64,000 bases of DNA from Trichoplusia ni (lineage: Eukaryota > Arthropoda > Insecta > Lepidoptera > Noctuidae), in NCBI RefSeq assembly GCF_003590095.1, contig NC_039490.1, forward strand, positions 4,853,834 to 4,917,833, written 5' to 3'. This document shows, piece by piece, positions 34,401 through 45,779 of the stretch. Positions within the stretch are counted from its first letter, which is position 1; each line of letters opens with the position of its first letter. The position numbers were made by a program, and so were the translations under genes. The notes below the pieces were generated by a model, which did not search any database, had not been told where the DNA came from, and saw only the letters and a list, made by a program, of their open reading frames with translations.

Positions 34401-37400
34401 GCAGATAACGTACTGCCGAGGACATATTTCATCGGCAATTCATCACAGCTAAAGTATGAAGAAGTGTTGACGGAAGAAGAAGCGGCTAGGTGATTAGGCA
34501 TAGATCATTCATAGATTTTATCTCTAGGGATAATGGGCAACTAAGGTAGCATTCTGATATACATATATTATTATTATAATCCTAGACCTAAAGATAGATC
34601 TTGAAGACGATTACAATTACATTTATTTTTCCCATTCTTATCACATTATAGTTTAAGGCGTTGTCATTCTTTTCCACGAATTGTTCGAGTATTATGATTC
34701 AAGCAAAAGTATGCATTAATACGTTTGGTGAAATGCTCGGCAAGCCGTGGATCGGTATCGACGCTAGCCCTGATAGTGATAACTTATCAGTTTATATCGG
34801 ACACGAGATTCCTAGTATAAGCTGATGTCATATTAACACCTTGCAATGCCTCTTTTGTTTCAACACAATAAACAAGTTCTGGTTTATACAGCTATAAACT
34901 TTTATGCTTTGATTAGCTGTTGCCTGCTGGCCCGCTTGCAAAAAATACAAAATTTATCTACGAGAACATACGATCAGGATAAAAACTATCCTATCCTGGT
35001 TATAAACCATTTGTGTTCTAAGTTTCGTCTAAATCCGTCAGCATAGATATGCTGTTTTCCCCATTCAAAGACTTGAATGCTGGCAAAGTTAGATAACATA
35101 ACACTTTGTTTGAACGTGCAAATTACCTATCCATGTATATTTCATTCATTAATTTAATTATCAACCACTTAGGTTTACTAAACTTCACTTTACAGATCTA
35201 TATTCAAAAACGAGTACGTTACGAAAATCTTAGATATCCTTCATATATGTAAAGATTTTGTTAGGAAGTCGGAACTCAAACTCTATTTTTGTGTCAATAG
35301 GGCCTGCACTTTTTGTTTCAATGTAAAATTTTCAGAACCATTTCCAAGCGTAAATTTATTTCAGTTTTTGTTTTCATTAACCTTTAAAACGAATTCAGCC
35401 GGAAACGTCTACTTTATGACTAGTTCAGTTTTATACGCTTGTTTGCGCATAGTTTGTTGTCTGACTCATTATAATTAGCAATAACAGGTATCTACAAGCT
35501 CTCTGCTGGTTTGTTTTAGATAATTCTTACATATGGTGCAGTGACTTTTATCATAGAGTCATCATATTGTTTTGATGATAGACATTTTTTACTCAGTACC
35601 AGGCTTCCTTAGTTACTTTTTTAGTTTTTTAAGGCCTAGAAACCTTCAGCCTAGCCAGCGACAGAACTTTTTAAACTCTGCAATGCTCTTAAACTTCAAT
35701 AGTATGCATGGGGACTTCTTGGCATTTCATCATGAGTGATTCGTTCGATCCCATTAAGGAATATCAGGGTATAGCTTAAATTTGTAATTAATCATACTGA
35801 TGACTAAGCTCTATTTATGTTTATGAGAAGTTTGAGAGAAAACGCTCAAATTTGTGGAGATGACTGATTAAATCCTTTTCTTTTTGTGTGTCACTTGGCT
35901 AGAGGGTCTGTTATAATTTTACTGCAAGTTATAAAGGGTTGCTTATCTTTAAATGTTTGAGGCGTGGCTGTTGGAATCGTTTTCATTAAACCAACTGATA
36001 ACAAATAAAACAGGCACACAAAGATAATCTATACAACTCACTAGTCGAATAATTTATTACGAATTTAAAAACGTAGACTATTTACACGAAATTGATGTAA
36101 TCGAACTAACACAAAAGTTACAAATAGGTTCTATTTCATGTTTGTGAAGGATACTAATAGATATATTTTCAGGCTGATTCAGGTCATGACTTTGCTGGAT
36201 CACTTTTTAATTTGGAAGGAGTAGAGAGATGTAGGCCTACCACTAGATCAATAACGGTATTGCAGTTGTGAAAGCGTGACAGCATTTTTCACGGCGTAGA
36301 GCTATCTCTGTCACAATTGCGGTAGTATGATATGGCGTTCTCATCAATATCATCAAATTCGTAAGTCTGATTTTCAAGGCACATTTTGGGGTAAAACCAA
36401 AATTTCTAGAGGGTTTCAAGTTATCATTATAATTAAAGAAATTGTCATCAAAAAACACCAAAACATAAAAATACAGTATATTGTGTACTTTAATTATAAA
36501 CACATTAACGAGGTCTTCGTCTTCGTTTGACCCAAAAATCTAATCTTTTTATCAACAGCGATGAAATCATTTTTGTTCTAAGACTCTGTATTATGAAACT
36601 TTGTCTGCGAGTGTTACAGCTATGATAATTCAGATAAACGTGTTAAAAAACTTATAATTATGAGATTAGAAAATAAGTTCTAATTAACATAAGTTTATTA
36701 TTTGATGGATATCTAGATAATTGTGAAGGCAAAAATAGGTGTCAATAATTTTATCCTCATTAATCATCAATCATGTCTGCCAGTTGGAACCCCTAAGAAT
36801 GCGTCTTTTTTTAGCAACACATAGATAAAGTTGCTAACTAAAGCATGAACTTGAAGAGTGTAAAATAAAACATTTTCTCCATGTTTTACGACTTCTTTTT
36901 TATACTTCTGTACCATGGTATAGCAGTAACTTTAACCTGCAACGACTATTCATACGGGGCCCACAAAGCAAACACACACCGCACTTGACCGGCTTTTTTA
37001 TCTCTTGATAAAGTGCGTAGCCCTTATCTGTACTTAATTGGTATAACCCTACAAATTTCAAAAGTAGTCCGCAAATCAAACTGAGGAAACATTCGCAATA
37101 AGTAAGTATGCATTTTATAATTGGGAGCGTTATACGTTAAGGTGCGGTTCTTATCATAGATTACTACACCACATTTGATATAATAAATGAGTAATGTGGC
37201 TTTAAATTGTTTTAAAATAAGGTAGTTTGATACTTTGAAATTCTTTTGTTGTTCATTTCTTGCTATTTTTGGTATAGCATCCTGTAATATCCTCATTCGG
37301 ATAATACAAGGCAAATATCTTAGGCATGATAACGCAATTGTCAATGAAATGAGTCATACTTAATTTATGTACTTTGTGATTAATAGTTATACACTTAATG

Positions 37401-38107
37401 AATCACATTAAATATAACTGGAGTAAAGAGTTCAATGAATTCTGTGAAATCAGAACTTTGCTAGTTTTCATCCTAGCTTAGTTTGCCCAAACTTATTTCA
37501 TAGTTCATGGATGTGGTTGGAAAATCAATATTATCATCACATCTGAAAAATGGGTTGTCTTTCCGAAACTATTGTTTTTGTCTCAACATCAATATTTGAA
37601 CAAACGCGCCAACGTGCTACAATATTGATTTAGTATCAGTACACGTCGAGGCCGCTATAATCTATAGCTCTTGTCTTATTTTGTTCAGCAATTTAAGACG
37701 TTGATTTTTGTCGTATAAACATAAGTAAAAGCTGACTTACCATACTCGTTGTTCGTGTTAATAGTTGAAGCAGGTGGGAGCAACTGCCTTTCACTCAATA
37801 ATATATCATTATTGATGTTCACATCAACAGAATCTCCTGGTATGGGCTCTTCTGCTTCGAGCCCATCATTCAGCGTCTGATATTTCCCACTTCTAACTTG
37901 CAGCTCATCTGCAGCACTTAAAATTTCAACTGGAGCCGTTTCTTCGATTAAATCTTCCGTTGGTTCAGTAACTGGTACTACGACCGTCGTGTCACTCACA
38001 TTGTCCTCAACTTCATTATTTATAATAGCGTCTTCAACAACTGCATTATCTTGTCCATATGCACTTACAACTAACAGTGATATTAAAGCTAGAACCTTAA
38101 TACCCAT
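21631..38107 (-). CDS. mesh: Mesh (NIDO-AMOP-VWD-sushi septate junction protein), alternatively spliced
   Basis: Mesh is a single-pass membrane protein of smooth septate junctions in insect gut epithelium. Shared coding exons (minus strand): 38107-37741, 34282-34044, 33718-33512, 33181-33023, 32779-32642, 32417-32249, 32168-31911, 31805-31466, 31312-31031, 30764-30632, 30313-30219, 29974-29856, 29458-29307, 28918-28810, 28524-28388, 28053-27924, 27612-27350, 25777-25673, 24953-24845. Two alternative endings follow: 24637-23673 (total 1491 aa) or 22466-22310 plus 21862-21631 (1299 aa). All borders are GT/AG and phases are continuous. The protein has a signal peptide (1-18, ends SAYG), an acidic linker to about 122, a NIDO domain (about 123-370), an IPT-like stretch (about 425-510), AMOP (about 640-790), VWD with the GDPH motif (818-821), a sushi domain (about 1110-1170), then the membrane helix and tail. 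The start is the second in-frame candidate: position 38113 is GTG and 38107 is the ATG. Confidence 0.95.
23673..24637 (-). other. mesh: mesh alternative 3' end A (long tail, one exon)
   Basis: This exon encodes NQEFSQRALFLTWGII, a membrane helix (ends LLWFWCW) and a cytoplasmic tail of about 280 residues rich in Ser/Pro/Tyr, with several YSP repeats (YSPKYEGQYSPIPSQYSP). Many are potential phosphorylation or adaptor sites. It uses the same split Arg codon as end B, so the two are mutually exclusive alternatives. A candidate poly(A) signal (plus-strand TTTATT) lies at about 23453-23458. Confidence 0.9.
25409..25527 (+). repeat. Truncated SINE 3' part (mesh intron)
   Basis: GTGACTGGGTTGAGGAGGTC through GCCGACCTCAACATAGTTGG and the GATGATGA end match the tails of the 5S-headed SINEs. 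The head is missing. It lies between mesh exons 25777-25673 and 24953-24845. Confidence 0.7.
34283..37740 (-). other. mesh: First intron of mesh
   Basis: The 3.46-kb intron separates the signal-peptide and acidic-linker exon from the NIDO exons. No exon with conserved content was found on either strand. Open frames here (for example 36243-36503 and 37024-37344) are AT-driven and lack coding bias. Confidence 0.6.
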
Positions 38108-38609
38108 TTTCACACTTTCAAAATGTCCATCACATTATTTTTTATCAATTTCGACGACAACAGGTGGCTCGCTATTGTACTGGCCGACTAGAGCGGTGGA
38201 ACATTGTGTGCCCGAAGATATGGTATTATCTTTTAGAGATATGATAAGATAGCAAATAGGAACGTTAGGTGTGCCAAATTCTTTGTCCTAATCGCAGCCC
38301 TGTATGTAGGGCTTTGTGTAATGGTATTAATTTGTGATAAATTAAACGAGTTACGCTCGCTAATGGAAGTAAACTTTGTACTTCGTAGCGTACGATGTCT
38401 TGAAAATATGACTGATATTACCTACTAAAATTGAATATTGGTATGATTAGGAACGTATTTGAGTCGATATATTCTATTGTCAAATAATACTTTCTGAATC
38501 ACCCTGAATAATATAATATATAATAATAATATATTCTGGGACAACTCACACACGGTTATCTGATCCCAAGGTAAGCAGAGCTTGTGTTATGGTAACCAGA
38601 CAACTGATA

Positions 38610-38785
38610 AACTTACATACATATATATTTCTAAATACATACATTTTATAGATAAATTACACCCAGACACCAGAATAAATGATCATGCTCATCACACAAC
38701 ATTTGTCCTGGGCGGGAATCGAACCCACGATCTCCGGTATAGCAATCAGGGTCACTAACCACTAGACCAACAGGCCCGTCAAGTA
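38610..38785 (-). repeat. tRNA-derived SINE, minus orientation
   Basis: Read on the minus strand it starts with a tRNA-like A box (TTGGTCTAGTGGTTAGTGAC) and a perfect B box (GGGTTCGATTCCC), followed by GTGTGATGAGCATGATCATT and TCTGGGTGTAATTTATC. The cloverleaf acceptor stem is not paired, so this is a SINE, not a tRNA gene. Confidence 0.75.
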
Positions 38786-40159
38786 AAAAAATAATAGTAT
38801 TTATTATCTTTATTATCCTTCCTAGATATTTATTATGTACTCGTTTCCAAATTACTTGGTTTCAGGCACTGAAGTAATATCCGTTCCTCCAAATTCCAAG
38901 TTACAAAATGATTTCATTCTTACTTAATCTCGAACAACGATACTTTCTGTTGTAAATAATACTATCTACGTTGGTACAATATGCTTCTAAGATTTTTCCT
39001 CCTCCTTTCGTTATCTGGTTCTAATATAGTATTTATATTATTTACACAATTGTTAAAACTGATTTTTAGAATGGGTAACTAACACAGATCTAGTTAGGTG
39101 TCTTGTGTGTTAATGACACCCTCTGCGACACGAGTAGTAAAGTATTAATTTAGATTCGTTCATTTAAGGAAAAAATCATAATTTAAAACTAATCTTTTCT
39201 TATAAGCTTGCTTTAAGCGAAGAGTGGGCAATGTTTCGAGGTAACGGAATGGTTATATAGAAGTAACGAGACGGTTCATAAATTAAACTATAAAAAATAA
39301 ATGTATTTTATAGTTTTCAGGTTTATCTGGCATTCTATTTCTGTATTATAGAACCAGGTATATGAAGTACTTGTTCTAATCATGTGTATTACTGTTTTAT
39401 CGATAGATAACGTTTGTTTTCTCGCTATTCGCGCGACTTATTCACCGTTCGCCTACTGGGTACTGACTCATTACAGCATTTTTCGACGAAAATCCCCTCA
39501 TGAAAACAATATGTATGTGTCAACCCGGATGTCCGCATTGTTTCCGCTGTGTAAGGCTTTCTTGCAACTACCGAACTAATGTACTTGTTAATCGCTTTCA
39601 AAGGATTTTATCCATTTTTTCAGTCCCTTAATATTTAATCAAATTTAACAACTTAAATTTGAGACACTTGACGAGTTCCTATTGAGCTGACGTTTCTTAA
39701 GGACATGCTATATTGCGTGACAAAACAATGAAGACGAATACTATGATCTATGTTTAAGGGAATGCCTAGTATCTGTATTCTTTTAAATAGTTTAAATACG
39801 AAGATAGAGCTGTGAAGCGGGTCATTTTTGCAATTGAATACTAATAAGAAAATGAAAAAAATAAAGTGAAATCACTGGCCCAAAAAGCATAAGCACTAAT
39901 GAGCCCAACTGCGGTGATAATCAGCCCTAAGACGTCAACGCTCACGAGGTTCATGGAAAAGATCGGGCTATCGGTCAGTAAGTAATATTAATATTTCGGA
40001 TTTGTTAATGATATAAGGGAATTCAGATGCTATAATAAAAAAAACTTCATAATTTGTAGCAAACCCATGCTGGTAGACATGTAACATTTCCGAGCGATAA
40101 CGCTCACTAAGCAATATAAATTAATTCCCGTACATATGATGTTTTCCAAAGTATTCGAC

Positions 40160-40262
40160 TGTCGACTCCAGAGTTCTCAAAAAAATAAGAAGACATGTAA
40201 AAGTGATGATATATCCTACTTACAGAATAAATGATTTCATTTCATGATTTCATTTCATTTCA
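40160..40262 (+). repeat. Interspersed repeat tail with ATTTC microsatellite
   Basis: CGACTCCAGAGTTCT, an A-rich run, GTAAAAGTGAT and GAATAAATGATTTCATTTC recur at 63457-63540 with the same order. It looks like the 3' end of a dispersed retroelement closing in an ATTTC/ATTTCATTTC microsatellite. Confidence 0.5.
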
Positions 40263-42266
40263 TTCTAAATTTCCAATCTAATGCTCTGTATACACAATGT
40301 ACATTGTCTAGGCTCTTAGCTAAATAGGTTGGAATTTGAATTTGATGATATTCAGTACTATCAATCGCAAAGATACTGGAACTTTAACCCTCTTTATGTG
40401 GTAGCTAAATGAAAACCTATGCGACTCCGTCTATTTATGGCGCGAATGCCTAATCATATAGAATAGCAATCCACATAGCCTCGAAAACTTAAAACAGACT
40501 TTTTATCAGGTACTGAAAAAAATGTTGTATCTGACAGTCTATACGGACAGACAGCATCATCAGATCTTTACAAGGATGTGTAAGGACACGTCAGTAGTAC
40601 GATGACTTCAAGCAGTTTAAACTCTGACACCAGGTTGTATATAAACCACAAAAAAAGAAGAGGCCATCGGTATTCCTTTTTGGAGTAGGTTACATATTAT
40701 GAAGTTTATATTTGATGTTCGTATTACTTTTATACTAGTATCAAATATAACACTTGAAGATGAATAGCAAAAATAATTAACGACAAGGCAGAGAGAGAGA
40801 TGACGGCAAAAAATGAAGTACTATTTATATTAACTCTACATTTAATTGAAATATAATAATGTCATTATCGTAATCTCTTGACCTTCGCATAGTTTCTTTC
40901 ATTCAGCATTATCAGTCAGATTATTGTCCTCTTATTGACAAGTTCACCTTTCTCCACGGATCAACATTCAATATTTAATCAATTAAGTATTTTTATTTGA
41001 TTACTCGCTGAGAATGAACTTGAGATATCTTAATTACTATGTTATCATCTTTCCACTCATTGATCGGTCCGAAAAATTATATAAGTTCTGTTTTAATTAA
41101 AACTCAAGCAGTTATCCCAATGTTATTATCGTAATACTGGTTTGAATTACAATAAGGTTAAGGATATCATCGAACTCTAAATACAAAACTTTTTTAATTC
41201 TTGAGTAAAAGACCTAGACCCGTGGACGCCAGATCTACGTTATTTTATAAAGGCTGAAAGTTTGTCAGCGGATGCTCCCAACATAGGTAATATTGTCAGT
41301 TCAATACATTGGAATGGTTCATCAATACCAGCGTGGAAAAATGGAACTTGCCTGCAAGCAAATGTTGGGGATTAGAGGTCAATTAAAGTCATGAGGATTT
41401 TTGCAGAGATTTTTAATTGGTCAAGCGTTGTGCGGAGAATTGGCTGTTGAAGTTAAAGTTATCTAGAGCAATTAAATTCGTTAGGTTCATTAACTTTTAG
41501 GTAGATTTTGATTGGCTGCTAGACAACAACGTGCAACAAGTTATCGAGAGATTTTATAACAAACAAACATGCACTTTCTCGAAGCATATATTATTTGATC
41601 CATGTCCATACACTCGTATGCACTCGAAACAAGGGCTCTTCTGTAAGACCGAGTGCAAAACAAATTAGGCACACGGCCCTACGTCCACCAAACAACAGAC
41701 GTATCGACTGTGAACATTACATTTACGACGATACGCTTTACATTACTGCTTTTATACTGTACGTTGAAAGACAGAGTGAGTCATAACCAGCAGTGGTGCA
41801 CAGGTAAATTGTAATCTTTGTTTAAATGGAATGCGAATCTTTGGTATATGCATGCAATCTGTATACAATTGACTACAAGGTATGTATTCTGAAATTAAAT
41901 TTCATAAATGTTTTGTGTGTAAAATAATTTTGTGTTTAAACTCAGCAAACACAGCTTAGATTTTAATAATAAAATAAGACAAAATTAAGTAAACAAAATA
42001 ATGAAGACTTAAAAGCCTAGTGAACAAATTCAGCGATTTTTTCTTATACCTTAATATTATGTAAGGTAAACGACTACTACAAAACTGGAGAAACCATCAA
42101 TCATAATTTAAATCTCTGCAATGTCAGATAAACGTCATCTGAAAGGAACTCACCTGCATCCAACGGTTTTCTTAAACCACGTTCAAAAATAAACTAAAAT
42201 ATTATAAACAAAATCTCAAGTTTCGGAATAACCCGCCTTTTATCGATAACAATCGCTTGCTTGAGC

Positions 42267-42273
42267 TATAAAG
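42267..42273 (+). promoter_or_regulatory. TATA box of MT-a
   Basis: TATAAAG sits 96 bp before the MT-a ATG, with a likely start site around 42295-42300 (CCAACACAGCG). No metal-response core (TGCRCNC) was found on either strand in the 180 bp before the ATG. Confidence 0.55.
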
Positions 42274-42362
42274 TGCATTACTACTGCAGCTCCCGCCAAC
42301 ACAGCGCGTGCTATACCATTCCAATTTCGAATTTTTGAAGTTTTCTTTCTTTTTATTTCAAG

Positions 42363-45300
42363 ATGCCTTGCGGAGGTTGCGGTGACAGTGAGTGTTCTTA
42401 TTTTACTTTTAAATTTTAAATCGAGTATTAAAAAAAATAGGATGACGTTTTGTTTTGAAATATCCAGTTTTCATTTTTATTTTAGTTCACGTAAGAAATT
42501 GAAATCTGTGCCGGTAGTGGTAGTGACCTTTTTAATTAACAAAATGAATTGTTATTTACAGCCAAATTCAGAAAATAAAGAATAACATTCTGAATTTGGC
42601 TGTAAATTACGTACTAAATCAAATATGTAATAATAATACGGTATGGTAGATTAAACGATTATGTATTGAGTTGATTAAAATAAGGATTAAACAGTTGCTT
42701 GGTGGATTACTTACACAACTGCTGTAAATGTGCATAAATATCTTAACGATTATATAATTATGATTGTTAAATACATATTTCATCGAAATTATTGGATTAG
42801 CGAATGATAGTGAATTATTATAAGTACCGATACATTGGTTATGGCAAAATGGGTTTGTTACGCAATGGTTTATTTAAGCCCATTCCTATGCTAAATACTA
42901 AACTGGAACTTTCCAAAAAACAATACCTAAGAAAAACCTACAAAACAAGTTTTTTTATTGAGAATTGTTATTTTGCAACATTGTATTAATCTTTGACTGG
43001 AATCAATTGAGGTCTGAGGCAGTTACATTTGTCCCACTTCCCGGTATCCGAGTGAGCTCAAATTTTGCTTGTATATGTGACGATGAAACTACATGTTAAC
43101 ATGGAGACCATTTCACTCTGAAGCCAGAAGTTGGCTGTAGAAGCTCCAAAATAAAAAGACCCAACCCCATAGGGTTTGTGCATGTTTCATTGGTCATGAC
43201 GAGTACTTTAATCCTGAAGAAAAAATATAAACATTTGGTTTTCTTCTTTTATTTTTTTTTTTAATGTCATTTGTTAATTGCTTCGCATAGAATCATTATT
43301 TTCACCATGGCCGTATATTTAGGTATATCGACTCATAGGCATATAATTAAGTAGAGAATATTAAACAAAGTTAAATGATGTAACGGTTTACTCACGCGTA
43401 TTTATCGGGGGTGCCCGACTAGAGTCGGACCGAACCGGAGTCCTTAATCATGAGCAGACGCGACGGGATCGCGAGTTCGACCCCCGATAAATTCGCGTGA
43501 GTAAACCGTTACATCATTTAATAATGAATCAGTCTCACGATAGTTATTATAAAAATTACACAAAGTGTTCTTTACCATTTGTTGCTGCTTTTGAAAAGAG
43601 GAATAGAACATATATATCAGTGTACCGTTGCGTAATAGAGTTATTATTTATGTTTACTCTCAATTGTTGATGTAATACATTGTGCATTGTAATCTAAGAG
43701 CCGTAAAGTTTGTTTTTATGTACTGTTAGATGAAAACGTATAAAGATGGCAAAACAATTACGTATATTTGACGTAACGTATATAATGTGTTAAGGTTAAA
43801 TTTTTAGGTTAGATCAGTGTATGATGGAACATTTTCTTACAAATTCCTCCAAATAAATAATGATAAAAGATATTATCTAACAATTATATACCTGTGAATG
43901 TAAGTTTGTTATGCTTTCACACGAAAACTACGTTACCGATTATCATGAAATTGTGTAGGTACACATATTTTTCGAAATGCTAAAGTAAAACATTTATAAA
44001 ACATTAATAAATCTCTTTAACGTCACCTTCATATAGATGGTCTTCATAATAAATATTAGGTATTTTTTTAATTAACTCTGGCCTCATACCTGTACCTACG
44101 CATGAATTAAAAAAACACATGAGTTCCAGAACGCAACTCAATATTTTCCAATTTTCACACGAAATTTTATCGCGAAGATTTATTACTATAATGAACAAAA
44201 TTACCAAATTCAGTACCTTCCAATCCACAAATCCTCCCACAACGTTCGTGTCAAATTCGCAAAATAATTTACTCTCAACATTCACACACTTAATCGTACA
44301 ATAATATTGACCAAAGATCATTTCTTTCGCGTATATTTTTAAACATATCTCTTATTTCTGATGTTTTCATTTGGTTCGGACAGTTTCACTCGGACGCTCA
44401 CCTTGTGTCTGCTCAAGCGTAAATAGTTATGAATAAGTAGAACCGAATCGATAAGTTACATGATTAAACTTGTTCTTGAAATGTTATTGAGATTAATTCA
44501 ATTAAAATCTGAGGTCTTAGGTGCATGTGTACCTAAGACAGTTTCTTTGGGTTTCGTCCGGCGGCATATACTCCATTTATTGAGGTAGTTAAAAACGCAA
44601 TAATTGGAAATTCATTATATTGACCGTGAGTGTTCCGCCCCGTATTGAATTTCCAATGATTGTATTTGGAAAATGCTTAGAACACAAATAGTGCCAATTT
44701 TGGTGAAAATCTTAGATAAATAGTAAGTAATAGAGAATCAAGATCTTGGTGTGTTTTTTTATACAAAACACATATTAAATAAGTAAACCAGTGATCCAGC
44801 GGTATCGTTGATTCGGGAATCCTATTATTGTTATTAAATTATTGGTTTACTAATGCGTATTAATCGGGATTTAGTGTCTAGTTTCGGACCCAGCCTGCTC
44901 TCCTCAAAGTATTTGGTCCAACACAAAGACACACCAAGATTGTTTACCTTTTGTTAAGTACCTAAACAAATAGGATATAGGTGTTATCAATTTAACCTTA
45001 TAAATTTCGTTGATCATTCAATCAATGCTTGAAAATCACTTGATTTGTTAATTCTAAACATCTGCCTGAAACCTTATGTGTATGTATGTAAACTATTCCG
45101 TTTAGTTGTTATCTAGTGTTTTTATCTTCGTCCTCGAACGAAGAGTACCTTTAATCTTTACTTCCATTGTTTTACTACGTAGTTACCAGCCTAAGGTAAT
45201 AAATATTATGTTGTGAGCGACATACATACCTATACTTTACAAACTACTCGACATATAAGACATTTAAGGAAGACATTTAAGGACAGAAAAATGACACTTC

Positions 45301-45679
45301 AAATTGAAGTACATAATATGATAGTTTAAGAGTTAACTTATTTCTTGTATACAGTGTATGAGTTTTTTGATTTCATGATATGTCCTTTCTGAATGCCTTA
45401 AGCAATTTTCATATACGGGTTATCGTAATCTTCCTTACATCACACAACAAATACAAAAATTTGGTGATGGATATCATTTCCCTAGCTTGCGTTATCCGTA
45501 GAATAACAGAGTCGTATTTTATAAGGGTCCACATTTTATAACACAGTTTTTTTTTCCTTCCAGGCTGCAAATGCAGTACCAGCCAGTGCTGCCAGTCGTG
45601 CAAGTGCGATGCCTCTTGCACCTGCACCTGCAAGAGGACTGAAACCGCTTCGGACACCTCCAAAGCCACTAAGAAGTAG
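42363..45679 (+). CDS. Metallothionein MT-a, two exons, 46 aa
   Basis: Metallothioneins are small cytosolic Cys-rich proteins that bind Cu, Zn and Cd. Exon 1 (42363-42387) encodes MPCGGCGD and ends in phase 1 at A|GTGAGT. Exon 2 (45564-45679) follows TTTTTCCTTCCAG| and encodes the rest, including SCKCSTSQCCQSCKCDASCT and CTCK, then a Cys-free Thr/Ser/Lys tail ending TKK. There are 11 Cys in 46 residues, mainly as CxC and CC, with no aromatic residue, which fits the family. The intron is unusually long (3.2 kb) for a metallothionein and contains a perfect 20-bp hairpin and a foldback MITE. The ATG follows AACCTTTCAAG-type insect leader sequence 96 bp after the TATA box, and AATAAA at 45751 gives a short 3' UTR. 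The first-exon sequence differs from the other three cluster members and is 25 nt rather than 28. Confidence 0.87.
42554..42607. repeat. Perfect 20-bp inverted repeat (hairpin) in the MT-a intron
   Basis: Arms at 42554-42573 and 42588-42607 are exact reverse complements (core CAGCCAAATTCAGAA), with a 14-base AT-rich loop. There is no G-U or mismatch. It is too short for a typical pre-microRNA and has no T-run after it. Confidence 0.85.
43372..43520. mobile_element. Foldback element with 41-bp inverted repeats (MT-a intron)
   Basis: Left arm 43372-43412 and right arm 43480-43520 are inverted copies with one mismatch, starting TAAATGATGTAACGGTTTAC. The 67-bp core is GC-rich. A related left arm and core occur at 17081-17235, and a weaker relative at about 44845-44905 (GGTTTACTAATGCGTATTAA). 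Confidence 0.85.
44600..44730. repeat. Interspersed repeat fragment (MT-a intron)
   Basis: GACCGTGAGTGTTCCGCCCC and TGAATTTCCAATGATTG match a fragment at about 2245-2300, including the later AGTGCCAATTT. It is probably part of a non-autonomous DNA element. Confidence 0.5.
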
Positions 45680-45750
45680 TAGCAAACATGTCTGCAAAAA
45701 CATAACTTAACATTCACCAATGAACAGATATTCAAACATAACATTAGAAA

Positions 45751-45756
45751 AATAAA
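45751..45756 (+). terminator. Polyadenylation signal of MT-a
   Basis: AATAAA lies 72 bases after the MT-a stop, inside a Cys-free A/T-rich 3' UTR. Confidence 0.65.
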
Positions 45757-45779
45757 AGAGTTCTTCATTTAAACTTTTG

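Larger units (their letters stand above)
38108..42260. other. Intergenic region between mesh and the metallothionein cluster
   Basis: The first few hundred bases should contain the mesh promoter and 5' UTR, but no clear TATA or initiator could be assigned. The rest is AT-rich with a tRNA-SINE (38610-38785), a SINE tail near 39110-39150 and a LINE-like tail near 40160-40262. Frames at 39382-39579 and 41595-41786 were not supported as genes. Confidence 0.45.

Noticed and set aside
38700..38780. Possible tRNA gene on the minus strand with perfect A and B boxes
   Set aside because: The acceptor stem does not pair and the head continues into a SINE body shared with 15432-15600.
44004..44321. 105-codon minus-strand frame in the MT-a intron
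   Set aside because: No recognisable domain, AT-driven codons and a competing open frame on the opposite strand; no splice support.
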